A DNA stretch of 64,000 nucleotides, from assembly GCA_014728295.1 (NCBI GenBank), contig WJLW01000051.1:25883-89882 (forward strand). The letters run 5' to 3'. Positions 53,206 through 63,055 of the stretch are shown piece by piece. The position numbers and the translations under genes were made by a program. Numbering within the stretch: position 1 is the first letter of the stretch; each line of letters opens with the position of its first letter. This DNA comes from Chitinivibrionales bacterium (lineage in GTDB: Bacteria; Fibrobacterota; Chitinivibrionia; Chitinivibrionales; WJKA01). A model generated the notes under the pieces. That model saw only the letters and a program-made list of their open reading frames with translations, was not told where the DNA came from and made no database searches.

Positions 53206-54657
53206 CTACACGGCAATTTCGTATTGTGGTGGCGGACCGAACTCCACGGCCCGCTGCAATGCAGGGCTCAAATGACCCCGGATAAATTCGTCTACCTGCT
53301 CGGGTGCTCTCCCCACAAAACCCTCCACGTTGACAATGGCGGAAATTTCCGTTGCATTCAGGTTGAATTCCGTGTCCTGCTCAATACGGGAGAGCAGATC
53401 ATTGCTCTTCCCTTCCTGTTTGACGCGTGCGCCTGCCGCCTGTGCATGGGTGCGTATTTTTTCATGCAACACCTGACGATCTCCGCCTTTTTTAACCGCT
53501 TCCATAAGAATATTTTCGGTTGCCATAAATGGCAACTCTTCGTGTATATGCTTTTCGATGACCCGGGGATAGACGACCAGGCCATTGCAGACGTTTGCGG
53601 CCAGAAGCAGAATTGCATCGGCAGCCATGAAGGCTTCGGGCAGTGACAAACGTTTGTTTGCCGAATCGTCGAGTGTACGCTCGAACCACTGTTCGGCTGC
53701 GGTCATGGCCGGTGATTGCGCAAGCGTGATAAGATAGCGGCACAGGGATGTGAGACGTTCGCAACGCATGGGATTGCGTTTATAGGCCATCGCCGATGAG
53801 CCAACCTGGTTGGCGCCGAATGGCTCCTCGATTTCTTTCATGTTTTGCAGGAGTCTGATATCATTGGCCATTTTATGCAATGATTGGGCTAGTCCCGACA
53901 GTATGCCTGCCACCTGTGCGTCAATTTTGCGGGTATATGTCTGGCCGGTGACGGGCAGGACTGAGGTGAATCCAAGCTTGTGTGCGATGCCCGCGTCAAG
54001 TTTTTGCACCTTTTCGTGATTGCCCTCAAAGAGCTTGAGATAGGATGCCTGGGTTCCGGTGGTACCTTTTGCACCCCGGAACGGCAGATGGTGATAGAAT
54101 CGATCGAGCTCTTCAAAGTCAAGCAACAGTTCCTGCGCCCACAGGCAGGTGCGTTTGCCGACCGTGGTTAATTGAGCCGGCTGGAAATGGGTAAACCCAA
54201 GTGTTGCCAGCGATTTATGCTCTGCAGCGAAGTCCTTGAGCGATTTCAGCACAGGGGTAAAACGCTGGAGCAGGAGCCGAGCACCTTGCTTTATTTGGAT
54301 CAAGTCTGTGTTGTCACCCACAAAGGCGCTGGTTGCGCCCAGGTGCATGATCGGCTTGGCTTCGGGGCATTTTTCGCCAAATGCCAGCAGGTGCGCCATT
54401 ACATCGTGACGGGTTTGAGCTTCGATTTTTTTTACGGCTGCATAGTCGATATCCTCAAGTGCGGATTTCATTTCGCCTATTTGCTCATCAGTGATCGGCA
54501 GCCCCAGCTCCTGCTGCGTTTCAGCCAGGGCGATCCATAGTTTTCGCCATGTGATGAATTTAACGTCGGGCGAGAAAATATGCGCCATCTCACGGCTGGC
54601 ATATCGCTCTATCAGCGGATTGTTATACAGGCTGGTTTCAGGTTTTGCCGTCGGCAT
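53206..54657 (-). CDS. purB: Adenylosuccinate lyase
   Basis: 483 residues of the fumarase/aspartase superfamily. The signature is GSSAMAYKRNPMRCER (about residues 290-305), with the catalytic Ser loop. HDVMAHLLAFGEKCPEAKPIMHLGATSAFV carries the substrate-binding His and THFQPAQLTTVGKR the general-acid region. Length and signature resemble the longer eukaryote-type form rather than the 430-residue B. subtilis form. It splits SAICAR and adenylosuccinate in purine synthesis. Single gene, divergent from the TPR protein. Confidence 0.95.
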   Translation of the reverse strand: MPTAKPETSLYNNPLIERYASREMAHIFSPDVKFITWRKLWIALAETQQELGLPITDEQIGEMKSALEDIDYAAVKKIEAQTRHDVMAHLLAFGEKCPEAKPIMHLGATSAFVGDNTDLIQIKQGARLLLQRFTPVLKSLKDFAAEHKSLATLGFTHFQPAQLTTVGKRTCLWAQELLLDFEELDRFYHHLPFRGAKGTTGTQASYLKLFEGNHEKVQKLDAGIAHKLGFTSVLPVTGQTYTRKIDAQVAGILSGLAQSLHKMANDIRLLQNMKEIEEPFGANQVGSSAMAYKRNPMRCERLTSLCRYLITLAQSPAMTAAEQWFERTLDDSANKRLSLPEAFMAADAILLLAANVCNGLVVYPRVIEKHIHEELPFMATENILMEAVKKGGDRQVLHEKIRTHAQAAGARVKQEGKSNDLLSRIEQDTEFNLNATEISAIVNVEGFVGRAPEQVDEFIRGHLSPALQRAVEFGPPPQYEIAV

Positions 54658-54736
54658 GACAATTCCTTATCGTTTTGTAACATAGTGTCAACACAACAGG
54701 TAACGGCACTAAAATACATAAATCGCAAAATATAGC

Positions 54737-54765
54737 TTGAAAGCCGGGTATGTGATTGTTATTTT
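54737..54765 (+). promoter_or_regulatory. Probable promoter of the TPR gene
   Basis: TTGAAA (54737-54742) and TATTTT (54760-54765) with 17-base spacing, about 45 bases before the TPR gene. Consensus match by eye only. Confidence 0.4.
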
Positions 54766-54809
54766 AGAATATGGGGACGCCCCGCCAAACTTCCATCCTG
54801 GAGAAACGT

Positions 54810-55895
54810 ATGAAACAGTTCCATGCTACATTGAAGGCTGGTTTGCTGAGCATGCTTATGGTGTTTTCGTTGAACGCGCAAAGCATCGAAGATCTCATGT
54901 CATCCGGAGTCGAGCTCTTGAATAACGGTGCTTACGGGCAAGCGGTCACCCGCTTTAAGAAAGTTGTCGCCCGCGACCCCGGCAATTTCGAAGCGCGCTT
55001 CAATCTCGCTTTTGCGTATCTCTACTGGGGGCGCTATGCCGATGCGCTCGCCGAGCTCAAGCAAGCCGCGGCAATCGATCCGAGAAACTCAAATATTTAT
55101 GCAAATATGGGTGTCGCCTACGAGCAATTAGGCCAAAACCGTAAGGCAATCGAGGCCCTGTCCCAAGCGGTAAACCTTGACCCTGGTAATGTTGATGCAC
55201 GGCTCAACCTGGCGTCCATGTATGCGGCAATGAATCGGCACAATGAGGCCATCAACCAGTTCAAGCAAGTGATCTCACTGGACGGTTCCAATCCTGTTGC
55301 ATTGACAAATCTGGCAAAGTTGCTGGTCGGCAAAAAGCAGCTCACCGAGGCAAAGCACTACCTGCGCGAGGCCATCGCCTATGAGCCCAACAATGCCGAT
55401 GCGCACTGGGAGCTGGCAAATATCTATTGGAAACAGGATAAAAATTATAAAGATGCCGAGAAAGAGTATCGCATTGCGATACGCATCGAGCCGACGTCTC
55501 AGGTCTACTATAACAATCTTGGACTTATGCTGGAAGAACAGAAGAAAAAGGATGAGGCCATTAAAGTGTATGAGGACTACCTGGTCTACCTTAACGATGC
55601 TTTCCGTAAAGAAAAAATCCAGCAGCGAATTGACCTGCTCAGGAATCCCGACCTGGCCAAGGGTGAGGGCAAGCGCGCTGGCGGCTCTGTTGCCGGTTTT
55701 GACGGCAAATCAAAGGAAGATATCAAACGCCTTAAGAAAGAGCTTGGCGGGGAAGAGCCGGAGGAAGCAAAAACAATGGACGTGGGTGAAGTTGATGTCA
55801 TGGGTGATTTTGAAACCTTTACAACCGACGATGATGATGCCGCAGCCACTTTCGATCTCAAAGAGGCCGCCAAAAACAGAGCCAAAGAAAAGTAG
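54810..55895 (+). CDS. Secreted or periplasmic TPR-repeat protein
   Basis: 361 residues from MKQFHATLKAGLLSMLMVFS, with GGAG 6 bases upstream and a signal peptide ending near LNAQ. About seven TPR units follow (for example AVTRFKKVVARDPGNFEARFNLAFAYLYWGRY; NAEAHLALGIYLL-like spacing of 34 residues; DAHWELANIYWKQDKNY). The last 80 residues are acidic and Lys-rich (LKKELGGEEPEEAKTMDVGEVDVM..DDDDAAATFDLKEAAKNRAKEK). TPR proteins scaffold complexes; no partner is indicated by the context beyond the downstream radical SAM gene. Confidence 0.82.
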   Translation: MKQFHATLKAGLLSMLMVFSLNAQSIEDLMSSGVELLNNGAYGQAVTRFKKVVARDPGNFEARFNLAFAYLYWGRYADALAELKQAAAIDPRNSNIYANMGVAYEQLGQNRKAIEALSQAVNLDPGNVDARLNLASMYAAMNRHNEAINQFKQVISLDGSNPVALTNLAKLLVGKKQLTEAKHYLREAIAYEPNNADAHWELANIYWKQDKNYKDAEKEYRIAIRIEPTSQVYYNNLGLMLEEQKKKDEAIKVYEDYLVYLNDAFRKEKIQQRIDLLRNPDLAKGEGKRAGGSVAGFDGKSKEDIKRLKKELGGEEPEEAKTMDVGEVDVMGDFETFTTDDDDAAATFDLKEAAKNRAKEK

Positions 55896-55958
55896 CTTCA
55901 GACAAATTTTTTCTCGTGCAATCTTGCGAAGGGCGTCGTGTACGCCCTTTATTTTGGT

Positions 55959-56867
55959 ATGCGAGCATACAATTCTTACCGATCATACCTTCGCAAAAAA
56001 TTCGGCAGGCCTGTGCTCAAGGTGCCGCTAAACGGCGGGTTTTGCTGTCCCAATAGAGATGGTACCCTGGACAGACGGGGGTGTAGCTTTTGCGACAATC
56101 GATCATTCAGCCCCGTTGCTGAAACGTCGGCTTCAATGAGTGCTCAGTTGGATGCGGCAATCAAAAAAGCGCCCCTAAAGCATGCTGCATTCCTGGCGTA
56201 CCTGCAACCCTTTTCGAATACCTATGGCAGTGTTGATTATCTGCGATCGATTTATGAGCCCATCTTAGCCGTGCCCCAAGTCGTAGGGTTGGCAATCGGC
56301 ACCCGTCCCGACTGTTTTGACGAAAGCACCTACGCCTATCTTGGCGAAGTAAATCGCAGAACATACCTGAGCGTCGAGCTGGGATTGCAGTCAAGTCACA
56401 ATGCTACCCTCGCAAGGATTCGCCGCGGGCATACGTGGGAAGATTTTGTGCAAACCGTGAATATGCTCCATAGCCTTAGTATCGAAACCGCAGTTCACGT
56501 TATGCTGGGGCTTCCCGGTGAACAGCGTTCGCATATGATATGCACTGCGCAACGGCTGGCCGGTCTGCCGGTGCGCGGTATTAAAATTCATCAGCTCATG
56601 ATCATCTCCGGCACCGATCTGGAGACAGAGTATCGTCGCTATGACGTTGCGGCGCCGGGTTTGGAAGCGTATGCCGCACTGCTTGCCGAATTCCTTTCCT
56701 TTGTACGCCCCGATCAGCACATTCACCGCCTGATGGCAAGCGCACAGCAGCACCATGGATTAATTGCTCCCCTGTGGAGTTCCGACAAAATGCGTTCGAT
56801 AAATTATATCCAATCATATCTGCGCGAGCATTGCGTACAGCAGGGATCGGCATTCAGGTCAGGATAA
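55959..56867 (+). CDS. Radical SAM protein, YhcC/TIGR01212 family
   Basis: 302 residues with start at MRAYNSYRSYLRKKFG (an in-frame GTG at 55938 is also possible). The iron-sulphur motif is CPNRDGTLDRRGCSFC, the spacing typical of this family. VGLAIGTRPDCFDESTYAYL and YLSVELGLQSSHNATLARIRRGH follow, as in YhcC-like and Elp3-related proteins. The substrate is not established for this family. It lies 63 bases after the TPR gene and 3 bases before the next gene, so it may be co-transcribed. Confidence 0.9.
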   Translation: MRAYNSYRSYLRKKFGRPVLKVPLNGGFCCPNRDGTLDRRGCSFCDNRSFSPVAETSASMSAQLDAAIKKAPLKHAAFLAYLQPFSNTYGSVDYLRSIYEPILAVPQVVGLAIGTRPDCFDESTYAYLGEVNRRTYLSVELGLQSSHNATLARIRRGHTWEDFVQTVNMLHSLSIETAVHVMLGLPGEQRSHMICTAQRLAGLPVRGIKIHQLMIISGTDLETEYRRYDVAAPGLEAYAALLAEFLSFVRPDQHIHRLMASAQQHHGLIAPLWSSDKMRSINYIQSYLREHCVQQGSAFRSG

Positions 56868-56870
56868 TTT

Positions 56871-57506
56871 ATGGGAATTACCATTTTTTACAAAGGCAAA
56901 CTTGCCTCAACCGATAATATTGAACCCCTCGTCACCGAAGTTGCCGACATTTGCGATACATTGAAGTGGCCCTATCATACGCTGGATGAAGATTTTGACA
57001 TCCCCTTTTCCGCTCGCATCAGGCATACACAGGAAGGTGTCCAGATCGACGGGCATCTGCCGATAAAGGGCATTTCCTTTCAGTCGCATAAAGACAGCGA
57101 GTATGTGACGCTGATGTTTGACCGGGAAGGATATTTGCGTATGCCGATCTCGCTTGCCTTCGACGGTCCTGATGATCCGAATACCAAGCAGATTTTCGTC
57201 AAAACGCAGTATGCCGGCGTGGATGCACATATCACAACCGTCAAGCTGCTGAAATATCTGTTTGAAAAATATTTCGGTGAAGTTGACGTTTCAGATGAGG
57301 CCGAATACTGGGAAAAGGGTGACCGCGCCCATACCGAACAGAAATTTGCGCTCTTGAATTCCATATTGAATCGCATGGAGAAAGTGCTGGATGAGGCAGG
57401 GGACAGTCTCACCAGCGACAGCGATTCAACCGATGAAATAGCTGATAAACTGGAAAAGCTTATTGAGGACAAGTGGGAGCAGATCGCGGCAGACGATCAG
57501 GGCTGA
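56871..57506 (+). CDS. Conserved-looking protein of unknown function
   Basis: 211 residues, cytoplasmic (no signal, no membrane segment). The first 130 residues are mixed alpha/beta (MGITIFYKGKLASTDNIEPLVTEVADICDTLKWPY; VTLMFDREGYLRMPISLAFDGPDDPNTKQIFVKTQ; AHITTVKLLKYLFEKYFGEVDVSDEAEYW). The last 75 form an acidic helical tail. The start is 3 bases after the radical SAM stop, which suggests translational coupling and a shared task. No catalytic motif recognised. The stop overlaps that of the convergent lipoprotein gene by 10 bases. Confidence 0.75.
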   Translation: MGITIFYKGKLASTDNIEPLVTEVADICDTLKWPYHTLDEDFDIPFSARIRHTQEGVQIDGHLPIKGISFQSHKDSEYVTLMFDREGYLRMPISLAFDGPDDPNTKQIFVKTQYAGVDAHITTVKLLKYLFEKYFGEVDVSDEAEYWEKGDRAHTEQKFALLNSILNRMEKVLDEAGDSLTSDSDSTDEIADKLEKLIEDKWEQIAADDQG

Positions 57507-60223
57507 GTTTGAAATTGCCAGACCGCACCGTCTGTATACGATTTCCAGTCATGCACAACAACTTTCCAGTAATAGGTAGCCGGGCCTGACAGAGCTGGGG
57601 TGCTGTAGGAAGCCTGACTGAGGGTTGCCAGGAGCGGAAGCTGCTGAGGATTGGTGCCGAGATATACATCATACCAGAGTGAATCATTATCGACATCGGA
57701 GCTTTGCCAGGAAAGCGTAACGCTGCCCGACGGTATTGCTGCAGCTTGCATGGGGTGTACGGCCAGGGGCGCAAAGGGGGGCATTCCGTAATAGATCGCT
57801 TGCTTGAGCGTGTCTGAGTGGTTGGCGCCATCGGTCAGTACTGCCGTGACGGTATCGAATCCGTTTAGCAGCCGCGGGTCGACAACTACCGAAAAGGAAT
57901 CGACCAGCGCCGAATCGATGGTACTCATCAACTGACTGCGTGCCGATTGAAAAATAACGACATCGTGACGCTCCGCCAGTTGCGGGTCGGGATCGTGAAT
58001 GCGAAATACCAGGGTGTCGGCCGCTTGTCTGCGATTAACATCCGCAACGTTTCCGGACGACGTGTCTGCATGGAACGCAACTGATAGCGAACATGGCCGG
58101 TTGGGCGGTACAACCAGGATTGACGGATAGATCGTATCGCTGTTGGGGAAGGCATCGGTAACGATTCCAATGATCTGCTGTTGGCCGACATCCACAAGCC
58201 CGGGAGCCCAGACCAGCAGGTTGGATGAAGAATGCTCGAGAAGCAGGCTGTCGCGGTGGTCGATGCGCGCCGACCAGGTATAGGGCGGAATGCCCGAATT
58301 GGCAATTGCTTCGAGTTGTATCTGCAGGGTATCCAGATCGGCCTCAAGGTAGAGCGGGAAATCTGCTGCCTTGGTTTTAAAGAGGACCGGTCCCGGATTT
58401 GGGTTGCCCGGACCCGATACGTAAAGTGTGTAGCTGACAAATACCGGCTGAAAGCCATCCCAGATTCGAATGGTAACTTTGTGCACGCCGGTGTCTGCTT
58501 CATGCGGCAGCCATGAGATATGTCCGCCCGCCGATACGCTCAAACTGGCAGGGCCATCCGATTTGGCATACACGAGCGAATCGCCGTCGGGGTCGATTGC
58601 GCGTACAGAATCAGCATACAGCGAGTCAGTCTCGATAAACGCCGGATCGGGCGTAAGCTCCAGGAACCCCAACCGGTTTCGATAGATGACATATGGTGTT
58701 TGCTTTGCGTTGCCGATGCGGTCAACCAGACGCACTACTATTTCATTTCCCGAAGTGATATGTTGCAGGGGCACTGTTGCGTAGAACCAGCGCGAGCCAG
58801 GCGAAGATGGTGCAAGCGGATCCCCGTTCACATACAGCGAGTCCATGCCGACGCCGTCATCGATTGCTTTGACACCGAACAGTACGGTACTTGACGATGT
58901 GTAGTAGCCCTGGGCGGGCTTGCCGTTGGCAGTCGCCGAGAGGATACGCGGCGCCAGTGTGTCTGGAGCTTCCGGCTGGTAGATTATCACAAATGCAGAA
59001 GAGGCAAGGCTATCGCTGTCCGCCTTGCTGACAGCGGTCAGGCGAACCGTGTTCACACCGGTGTCCAGAACCAGATCCCACGACCAGTGGCTGTTTGCCG
59101 TGTCAAGCATTGTATCGGGAGAGATCACCAAGCCATTGTTTTCTGCCCGCAATACTATGGAAAAAGCTGCGGCTGCGTTGTTGATAATGGTGCCCGAGAT
59201 GGTAAAGGTGTCGTTGCTGGTTACCGTAGAGTCTGCGGCCGGTGAAATACGGCTGATTTCAACGGGATCGGTGCTCTGAGCCGAATCGTCAAAAATAATC
59301 CAGAACGATTGCGCATGCTCATTCCCAAAAGCAAAGTGGTCCAGTGCATATACCGTCAGACCCAGCGGACTGCTTGCATCATAGCGGTTCATGCCGGTGA
59401 ACAGCTTATAGTAGATTTTATTGATCTGCCGATCGAATGGCTCTCCATTGACGGATGCAGAATCGACCCAGAGGTCGGCCCCATCGGTGATGCGTGCCTT
59501 AAAGGTGAAAAATGTGTCGCTCGTGTAAATAGTATCCCTGCCGATAAAATTATCATTGACGCACCTGATATCAGGAAGTGAAGTGTCTTTCAGCATAAAA
59601 TTGAAGCTGTCGGCCGGAGAAGCATAAATGCCGTCCGAAACCCAGAGAGCTCCCGTTCCAAAAAGCAGGGCGGAGGCGGCGGTCACCCGGATGCTGCACA
59701 CCTGCGACCCAAACGGAGTGCCAGCACCGAAATTCCAGTAGTATGTTACATCACGATCGGAGACACAGGGCGTTTTCAATTGAACCGAATCGCCAATGAA
59801 GCTTGTCACCGAATCCTGATGCAGAAGAGAGGTTACGAAGACGATGGTCGTTTCGGCTTCGATCGTGGCGTCGGTTCGAAATGTTTGCGCTACTACCGTA
59901 TCGAAACCGGTATCATGATATGAAAGCAAAAAAGTATGGGGTTCCTGATCAAAAGGCGATGTCAGCACCGTATCGCCATTCGGCCAGAGGCGATTACCTG
60001 AAGATTGCAGGCGAACCTGCTGCATCAACTCTTTGACCGTTACCACAAATGCGAGCGTTTCCGCTGAAAAAACATCGAGCGTGTCGCCACTTTTAATCGT
60101 TCTGGTCGTATATCTGATGCCGGCATTGCGATAATCGGAAAAGGGATTATACTTCTCCGTACAGGCTGTGAAGAGGCAGATTGCCGGTATGAGCACATTG
60201 AGTATACATTGCGGCTTTCTCAT
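57497..60223 (-). CDS. Large predicted lipoprotein with Ig-like/cadherin-like domains
   Basis: 908 residues from MRKPQCILNVLIPAICLFTAC, a lipoprotein-type signal with Cys21. Beta-sandwich repeats follow, with cadherin/Big-like patterns (TEPVEISRISPAADSTVTSNDTFTISGTI-type; LTPDPAFIETDSLYADSVRAIDPDGDSLVYAK; VVVSYTLYVSGPGNPNPGP-type segments, some approximate). It ends with a fibronectin-type III-like domain (SGSVTLSWQSSDVDNDSLWYDVYLGTN... TYYWKVVVHDWKSYTDGAVWQFQTQ). It probably faces outward and binds proteins or glycans. It lies 10 bases after the beta-helix gene and belongs to the kinase operon. Confidence 0.75.
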   Translation of the reverse strand: MRKPQCILNVLIPAICLFTACTEKYNPFSDYRNAGIRYTTRTIKSGDTLDVFSAETLAFVVTVKELMQQVRLQSSGNRLWPNGDTVLTSPFDQEPHTFLLSYHDTGFDTVVAQTFRTDATIEAETTIVFVTSLLHQDSVTSFIGDSVQLKTPCVSDRDVTYYWNFGAGTPFGSQVCSIRVTAASALLFGTGALWVSDGIYASPADSFNFMLKDTSLPDIRCVNDNFIGRDTIYTSDTFFTFKARITDGADLWVDSASVNGEPFDRQINKIYYKLFTGMNRYDASSPLGLTVYALDHFAFGNEHAQSFWIIFDDSAQSTDPVEISRISPAADSTVTSNDTFTISGTIINNAAAAFSIVLRAENNGLVISPDTMLDTANSHWSWDLVLDTGVNTVRLTAVSKADSDSLASSAFVIIYQPEAPDTLAPRILSATANGKPAQGYYTSSSTVLFGVKAIDDGVGMDSLYVNGDPLAPSSPGSRWFYATVPLQHITSGNEIVVRLVDRIGNAKQTPYVIYRNRLGFLELTPDPAFIETDSLYADSVRAIDPDGDSLVYAKSDGPASLSVSAGGHISWLPHEADTGVHKVTIRIWDGFQPVFVSYTLYVSGPGNPNPGPVLFKTKAADFPLYLEADLDTLQIQLEAIANSGIPPYTWSARIDHRDSLLLEHSSSNLLVWAPGLVDVGQQQIIGIVTDAFPNSDTIYPSILVVPPNRPCSLSVAFHADTSSGNVADVNRRQAADTLVFRIHDPDPQLAERHDVVIFQSARSQLMSTIDSALVDSFSVVVDPRLLNGFDTVTAVLTDGANHSDTLKQAIYYGMPPFAPLAVHPMQAAAIPSGSVTLSWQSSDVDNDSLWYDVYLGTNPQQLPLLATLSQASYSTPALSGPATYYWKVVVHDWKSYTDGAVWQFQTQP

Positions 60224-60233
60224 AGACACCATT

Positions 60234-61130
60234 CTAAAAAGTAAATGACCACACCGTCCCTGTGGCGCCGATTGCAAAAACTATCCATCCGGCGAGCATC
60301 CCGTTCCTCGTGCCTGACATAGTGCTCCATGCTTCCTGCCACGTCCGGCTGCTGTTTTGCGCAAGATTGCGGGCGTCTTTGGTGCTGAGTGCTTCCACCC
60401 GATCTTTATCCCGGACAAAGCGTTCGGTGAACAAAACGCCGATAATCGCCCCGGTTGCGGCAAGACCGATACCGCCATAGCGAAAAAAATTTCTGCGCGG
60501 CGCGGCCGGATCCTCGAGCAATCCGGCCGAAAGCCCCTGCGCACCGGGATCACCGGTTGCAAGCGCGTATTCGTACGGGCCGTCTTCCACGTCCTGCTTG
60601 ATGCCTTCGAGTGTGAAATTGGCTCGGCCGTTATTCATGAGCACGCAGGGGGTCAGGCGAATAAACTTTGTCATCGAATGTATGCCGTCCACCGAATAGA
60701 TGATGGCGCAATAAACCATCTGCGTGCCGATGCCGCTTTCGTGGATCACCACGCCATTCCAGTCAAAAGGTGCCGGATCAACGGTGGAAGCCGGATTGTA
60801 ATCTTTATCATTTATCGAGGTCATAACGATCGGAGATTTACTGTTGCCGCGCGCCAGCAGCATGCCCATCACCTGCAGTGTTGTGAAATTATTGAACAGC
60901 AGTATGGTACCGGCTTCTATAATAACCGTTTTTCCCTGCGGTACGAAAATATCAGATACCACAACGTAGGGGCTTTTTCCGGACACCACCACTTCCGGCA
61001 GGTCACCGGCCAGGGTATCAAACGAGACCGCTGCCGCATTTGCGGCGCTGTCAGATTGAGCCCCGATATACCGACTCCAGGAAAGCACGGCGATGAGGCA
61101 GAGCGTCATTGTGGAGATTTGCACATTCAT
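60234..61130 (-). CDS. Secreted/membrane protein with right-handed beta-helix-like domain
   Basis: 298 residues. A signal peptide (MNVQISTMTLCLIAVLSWSRYIGAQ) is followed by a beta-helix-type segment with pattern repeats (TVIIEAGTILLFNNFTTLQVMGMLLARGNSKSPIVMTSIND), as in proteins with parallel beta helices. Two hydrophobic segments follow (FFRYGGIGLAATGAIIGVLF and GMLAGWIVFAIGATGTVWSFTF). The ATG overlaps the kinase stop by 4 bases and the lipoprotein gene starts 10 bases later, so the three are almost surely one operon. Confidence 0.78.
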   Translation of the reverse strand: MNVQISTMTLCLIAVLSWSRYIGAQSDSAANAAAVSFDTLAGDLPEVVVSGKSPYVVVSDIFVPQGKTVIIEAGTILLFNNFTTLQVMGMLLARGNSKSPIVMTSINDKDYNPASTVDPAPFDWNGVVIHESGIGTQMVYCAIIYSVDGIHSMTKFIRLTPCVLMNNGRANFTLEGIKQDVEDGPYEYALATGDPGAQGLSAGLLEDPAAPRRNFFRYGGIGLAATGAIIGVLFTERFVRDKDRVEALSTKDARNLAQNSSRTWQEAWSTMSGTRNGMLAGWIVFAIGATGTVWSFTF

Positions 61131-63055
61131 TTTTTTGCCAGATCCACTTTGTTGATTCTTCTGATTTCTTCGTCGGCTCGTTTATAATGTGAGTGACCGG
61201 GGGATTTCTGGTATAGTGATTTTACATTGAACCACGCTTCCATCGCTTTGCGTTTGTTTGCTTCGCTGGGAGATGCCCTCAAGAGAGCAGTGGCGCACCG
61301 GGCTTGCGTAAAGGCGAGGTCCTTGCGAAATGCTGCAGTTGTGGCCAGGCTAAGGGGGGACGTCGCGGCAAGCCGCAGTTGCTCGTCGGCTTTGAGCGCG
61401 TTATTCACCGACAGGAGGTATCGGGCCTTTGCCAGATAGAATTCACCGTCATTGATGTTGCTTGTCATAAGAAATTGAGCATAGCGTTTGGCCGGACCGG
61501 TCTGGCGCAGAGAACGTAGCTTGTAGAGCCGGGCTTTGCTGCTTGCTGCCTGATTTTCGGGCAGATATGGGTAAAGTGCTATGATCCCGCTGAAGTGCCC
61601 ATTCTGGAATTCATTTTCGATGATTTCCATGATGTTGGATGTGCCGTATTGTCGTTTTTTGCGTTCCAGCAGTGACACTTTTCGCCTCACAGGCCTGGTG
61701 ACGGCAGGCTGGGTTCTTCCGGGTGAGGGTTTGGAGGAGGCAACGGGCTCAGGATCAGGGATCAGTTTAGAAGGCGCCGGTGCTGCGGGGCGATTGTGGA
61801 CTGCCTCCGGTTTCGGTGTGGAGGATGGCGGTGAAGGCGCGGTGCGCGCGTTTTTTTTTTCTTTTCCTGCCGATATCCCTTGAGGCTGACGGCCGCGGGT
61901 CGGCACCTGTTTTTGACGAGATTGCATCTTTGTTTGCGGAGGGAGTGAGGGCGGTTCTTTAATTTTTACATCTGCTCCCCACCACACGAATGCCACCACT
62001 GCCGCGAGGGTGAAAACTGGTATGATCACGTAAGCAGGATGAATATGCAGCTTCTTTCTTACCGATATAATTGTTTTCTCCCGTACTTCCTGTTTCATAT
62101 ATTCGACCATGATCTGTTCGGGAGATTTTTTGGTGATTTTTTTATGCACGTTGCCCAGAGAACGCAGAAATTCCATGGCATTCTGGACGCGATGCTCCTT
62201 TTCATAGCGCATGCACTTGTGCACCATCTTGCACAGTTGGCGGGGGATTTTTGCCTGGAAATTTTCAAGCGGAGTAAAGTTGTTGCTGATTTTTTCGGGT
62301 ACCAGCTTGACCAGATTTGTCTCGGGAAATGCTTTGCTGCCGGTCAGCATCTCGAACATAACGGTGCCGAGCGAATAAATGTCGGCGCGGATGTCAATCT
62401 CTTTTCCGTCAAGTTGCTCGGGCGCCAGGTATTGCATGGTGCCGATTACCATGCCTTCCATGGTATGCATGCTGGCCGTCATCGGCCGGGCAATACCAAA
62501 GTCCATCAGCTTAACTTGACCGTTGCGATTGACCATGATGTTGGCAGGTTTGAGATCACGGTGAATGACCCCTCGGTATTTTTTGCCATATATAATGTAC
62601 TCTTGATTATGGGCGTAGTTGAGAGCCCGTCCCACCATCAATCCGATGGCCGAGCAAACTTCCAGTGGTAGAGAACCGTGCTTTTCAATCAGTTTTTCCA
62701 GGGTGAAGCCGTCGATGCATTCCATCTCGATATAGGGAAGTCCCTGCCATTTGCCGACTGCATAGATTTCGACAATATTGGGGTGATGCAGCTTGGCGGT
62801 AATTTTCATCTCGGTTTGAAAGCGGCCCTCCGATTCATCGCTGTGATCGGGATGGAGGAGCTTGACGGCGCGAGTGACCTCCAGCTCGGGATTCCAGATT
62901 TCATAGATAATGGCCGAGCCGCCACTGCTGATAAGTGAGGTGATTTTGCCTGAGCCCATGGAGACATCTTTTGTTCCGTCGGGCAGAACAACGGTATTGG
63001 GAAGCGCAGCAAGCAGCGGGGATTGAGATTTAATGATGATCTTGTCACTTGACAT
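61127..63055 (-). CDS. Transmembrane serine/threonine protein kinase
   Basis: 642 residues. The kinase domain (about 38-310) has a glycine-rich loop (ISSGGSAIIYEI), the catalytic Lys in TRAVKLLHP, the catalytic loop VIHRDLKPANIMVNRNG, DFGIA, and YLAPEQLDG. A transmembrane helix (about residues 340-362, YVIIPVFTLAAVVAFVWWG) follows. The extracytoplasmic region begins with a Pro/Lys-rich stretch and ends in a helical TPR-like domain (about 480-640) instead of PASTA repeats. It probably senses an envelope signal. Operon with the beta-helix protein and the lipoprotein. Confidence 0.92.
   Translation of the reverse strand: MSSDKIIIKSQSPLLAALPNTVVLPDGTKDVSMGSGKITSLISSGGSAIIYEIWNPELEVTRAVKLLHPDHSDESEGRFQTEMKITAKLHHPNIVEIYAVGKWQGLPYIEMECIDGFTLEKLIEKHGSLPLEVCSAIGLMVGRALNYAHNQEYIIYGKKYRGVIHRDLKPANIMVNRNGQVKLMDFGIARPMTASMHTMEGMVIGTMQYLAPEQLDGKEIDIRADIYSLGTVMFEMLTGSKAFPETNLVKLVPEKISNNFTPLENFQAKIPRQLCKMVHKCMRYEKEHRVQNAMEFLRSLGNVHKKITKKSPEQIMVEYMKQEVREKTIISVRKKLHIHPAYVIIPVFTLAAVVAFVWWGADVKIKEPPSLPPQTKMQSRQKQVPTRGRQPQGISAGKEKKNARTAPSPPSSTPKPEAVHNRPAAPAPSKLIPDPEPVASSKPSPGRTQPAVTRPVRRKVSLLERKKRQYGTSNIMEIIENEFQNGHFSGIIALYPYLPENQAASSKARLYKLRSLRQTGPAKRYAQFLMTSNINDGEFYLAKARYLLSVNNALKADEQLRLAATSPLSLATTAAFRKDLAFTQARCATALLRASPSEANKRKAMEAWFNVKSLYQKSPGHSHYKRADEEIRRINKVDLAKK

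Noticed and set aside
62039..62671. 210-codon open frame on the plus strand
   Set aside because: Antisense to the kinase catalytic domain, no start signal and no family resemblance.
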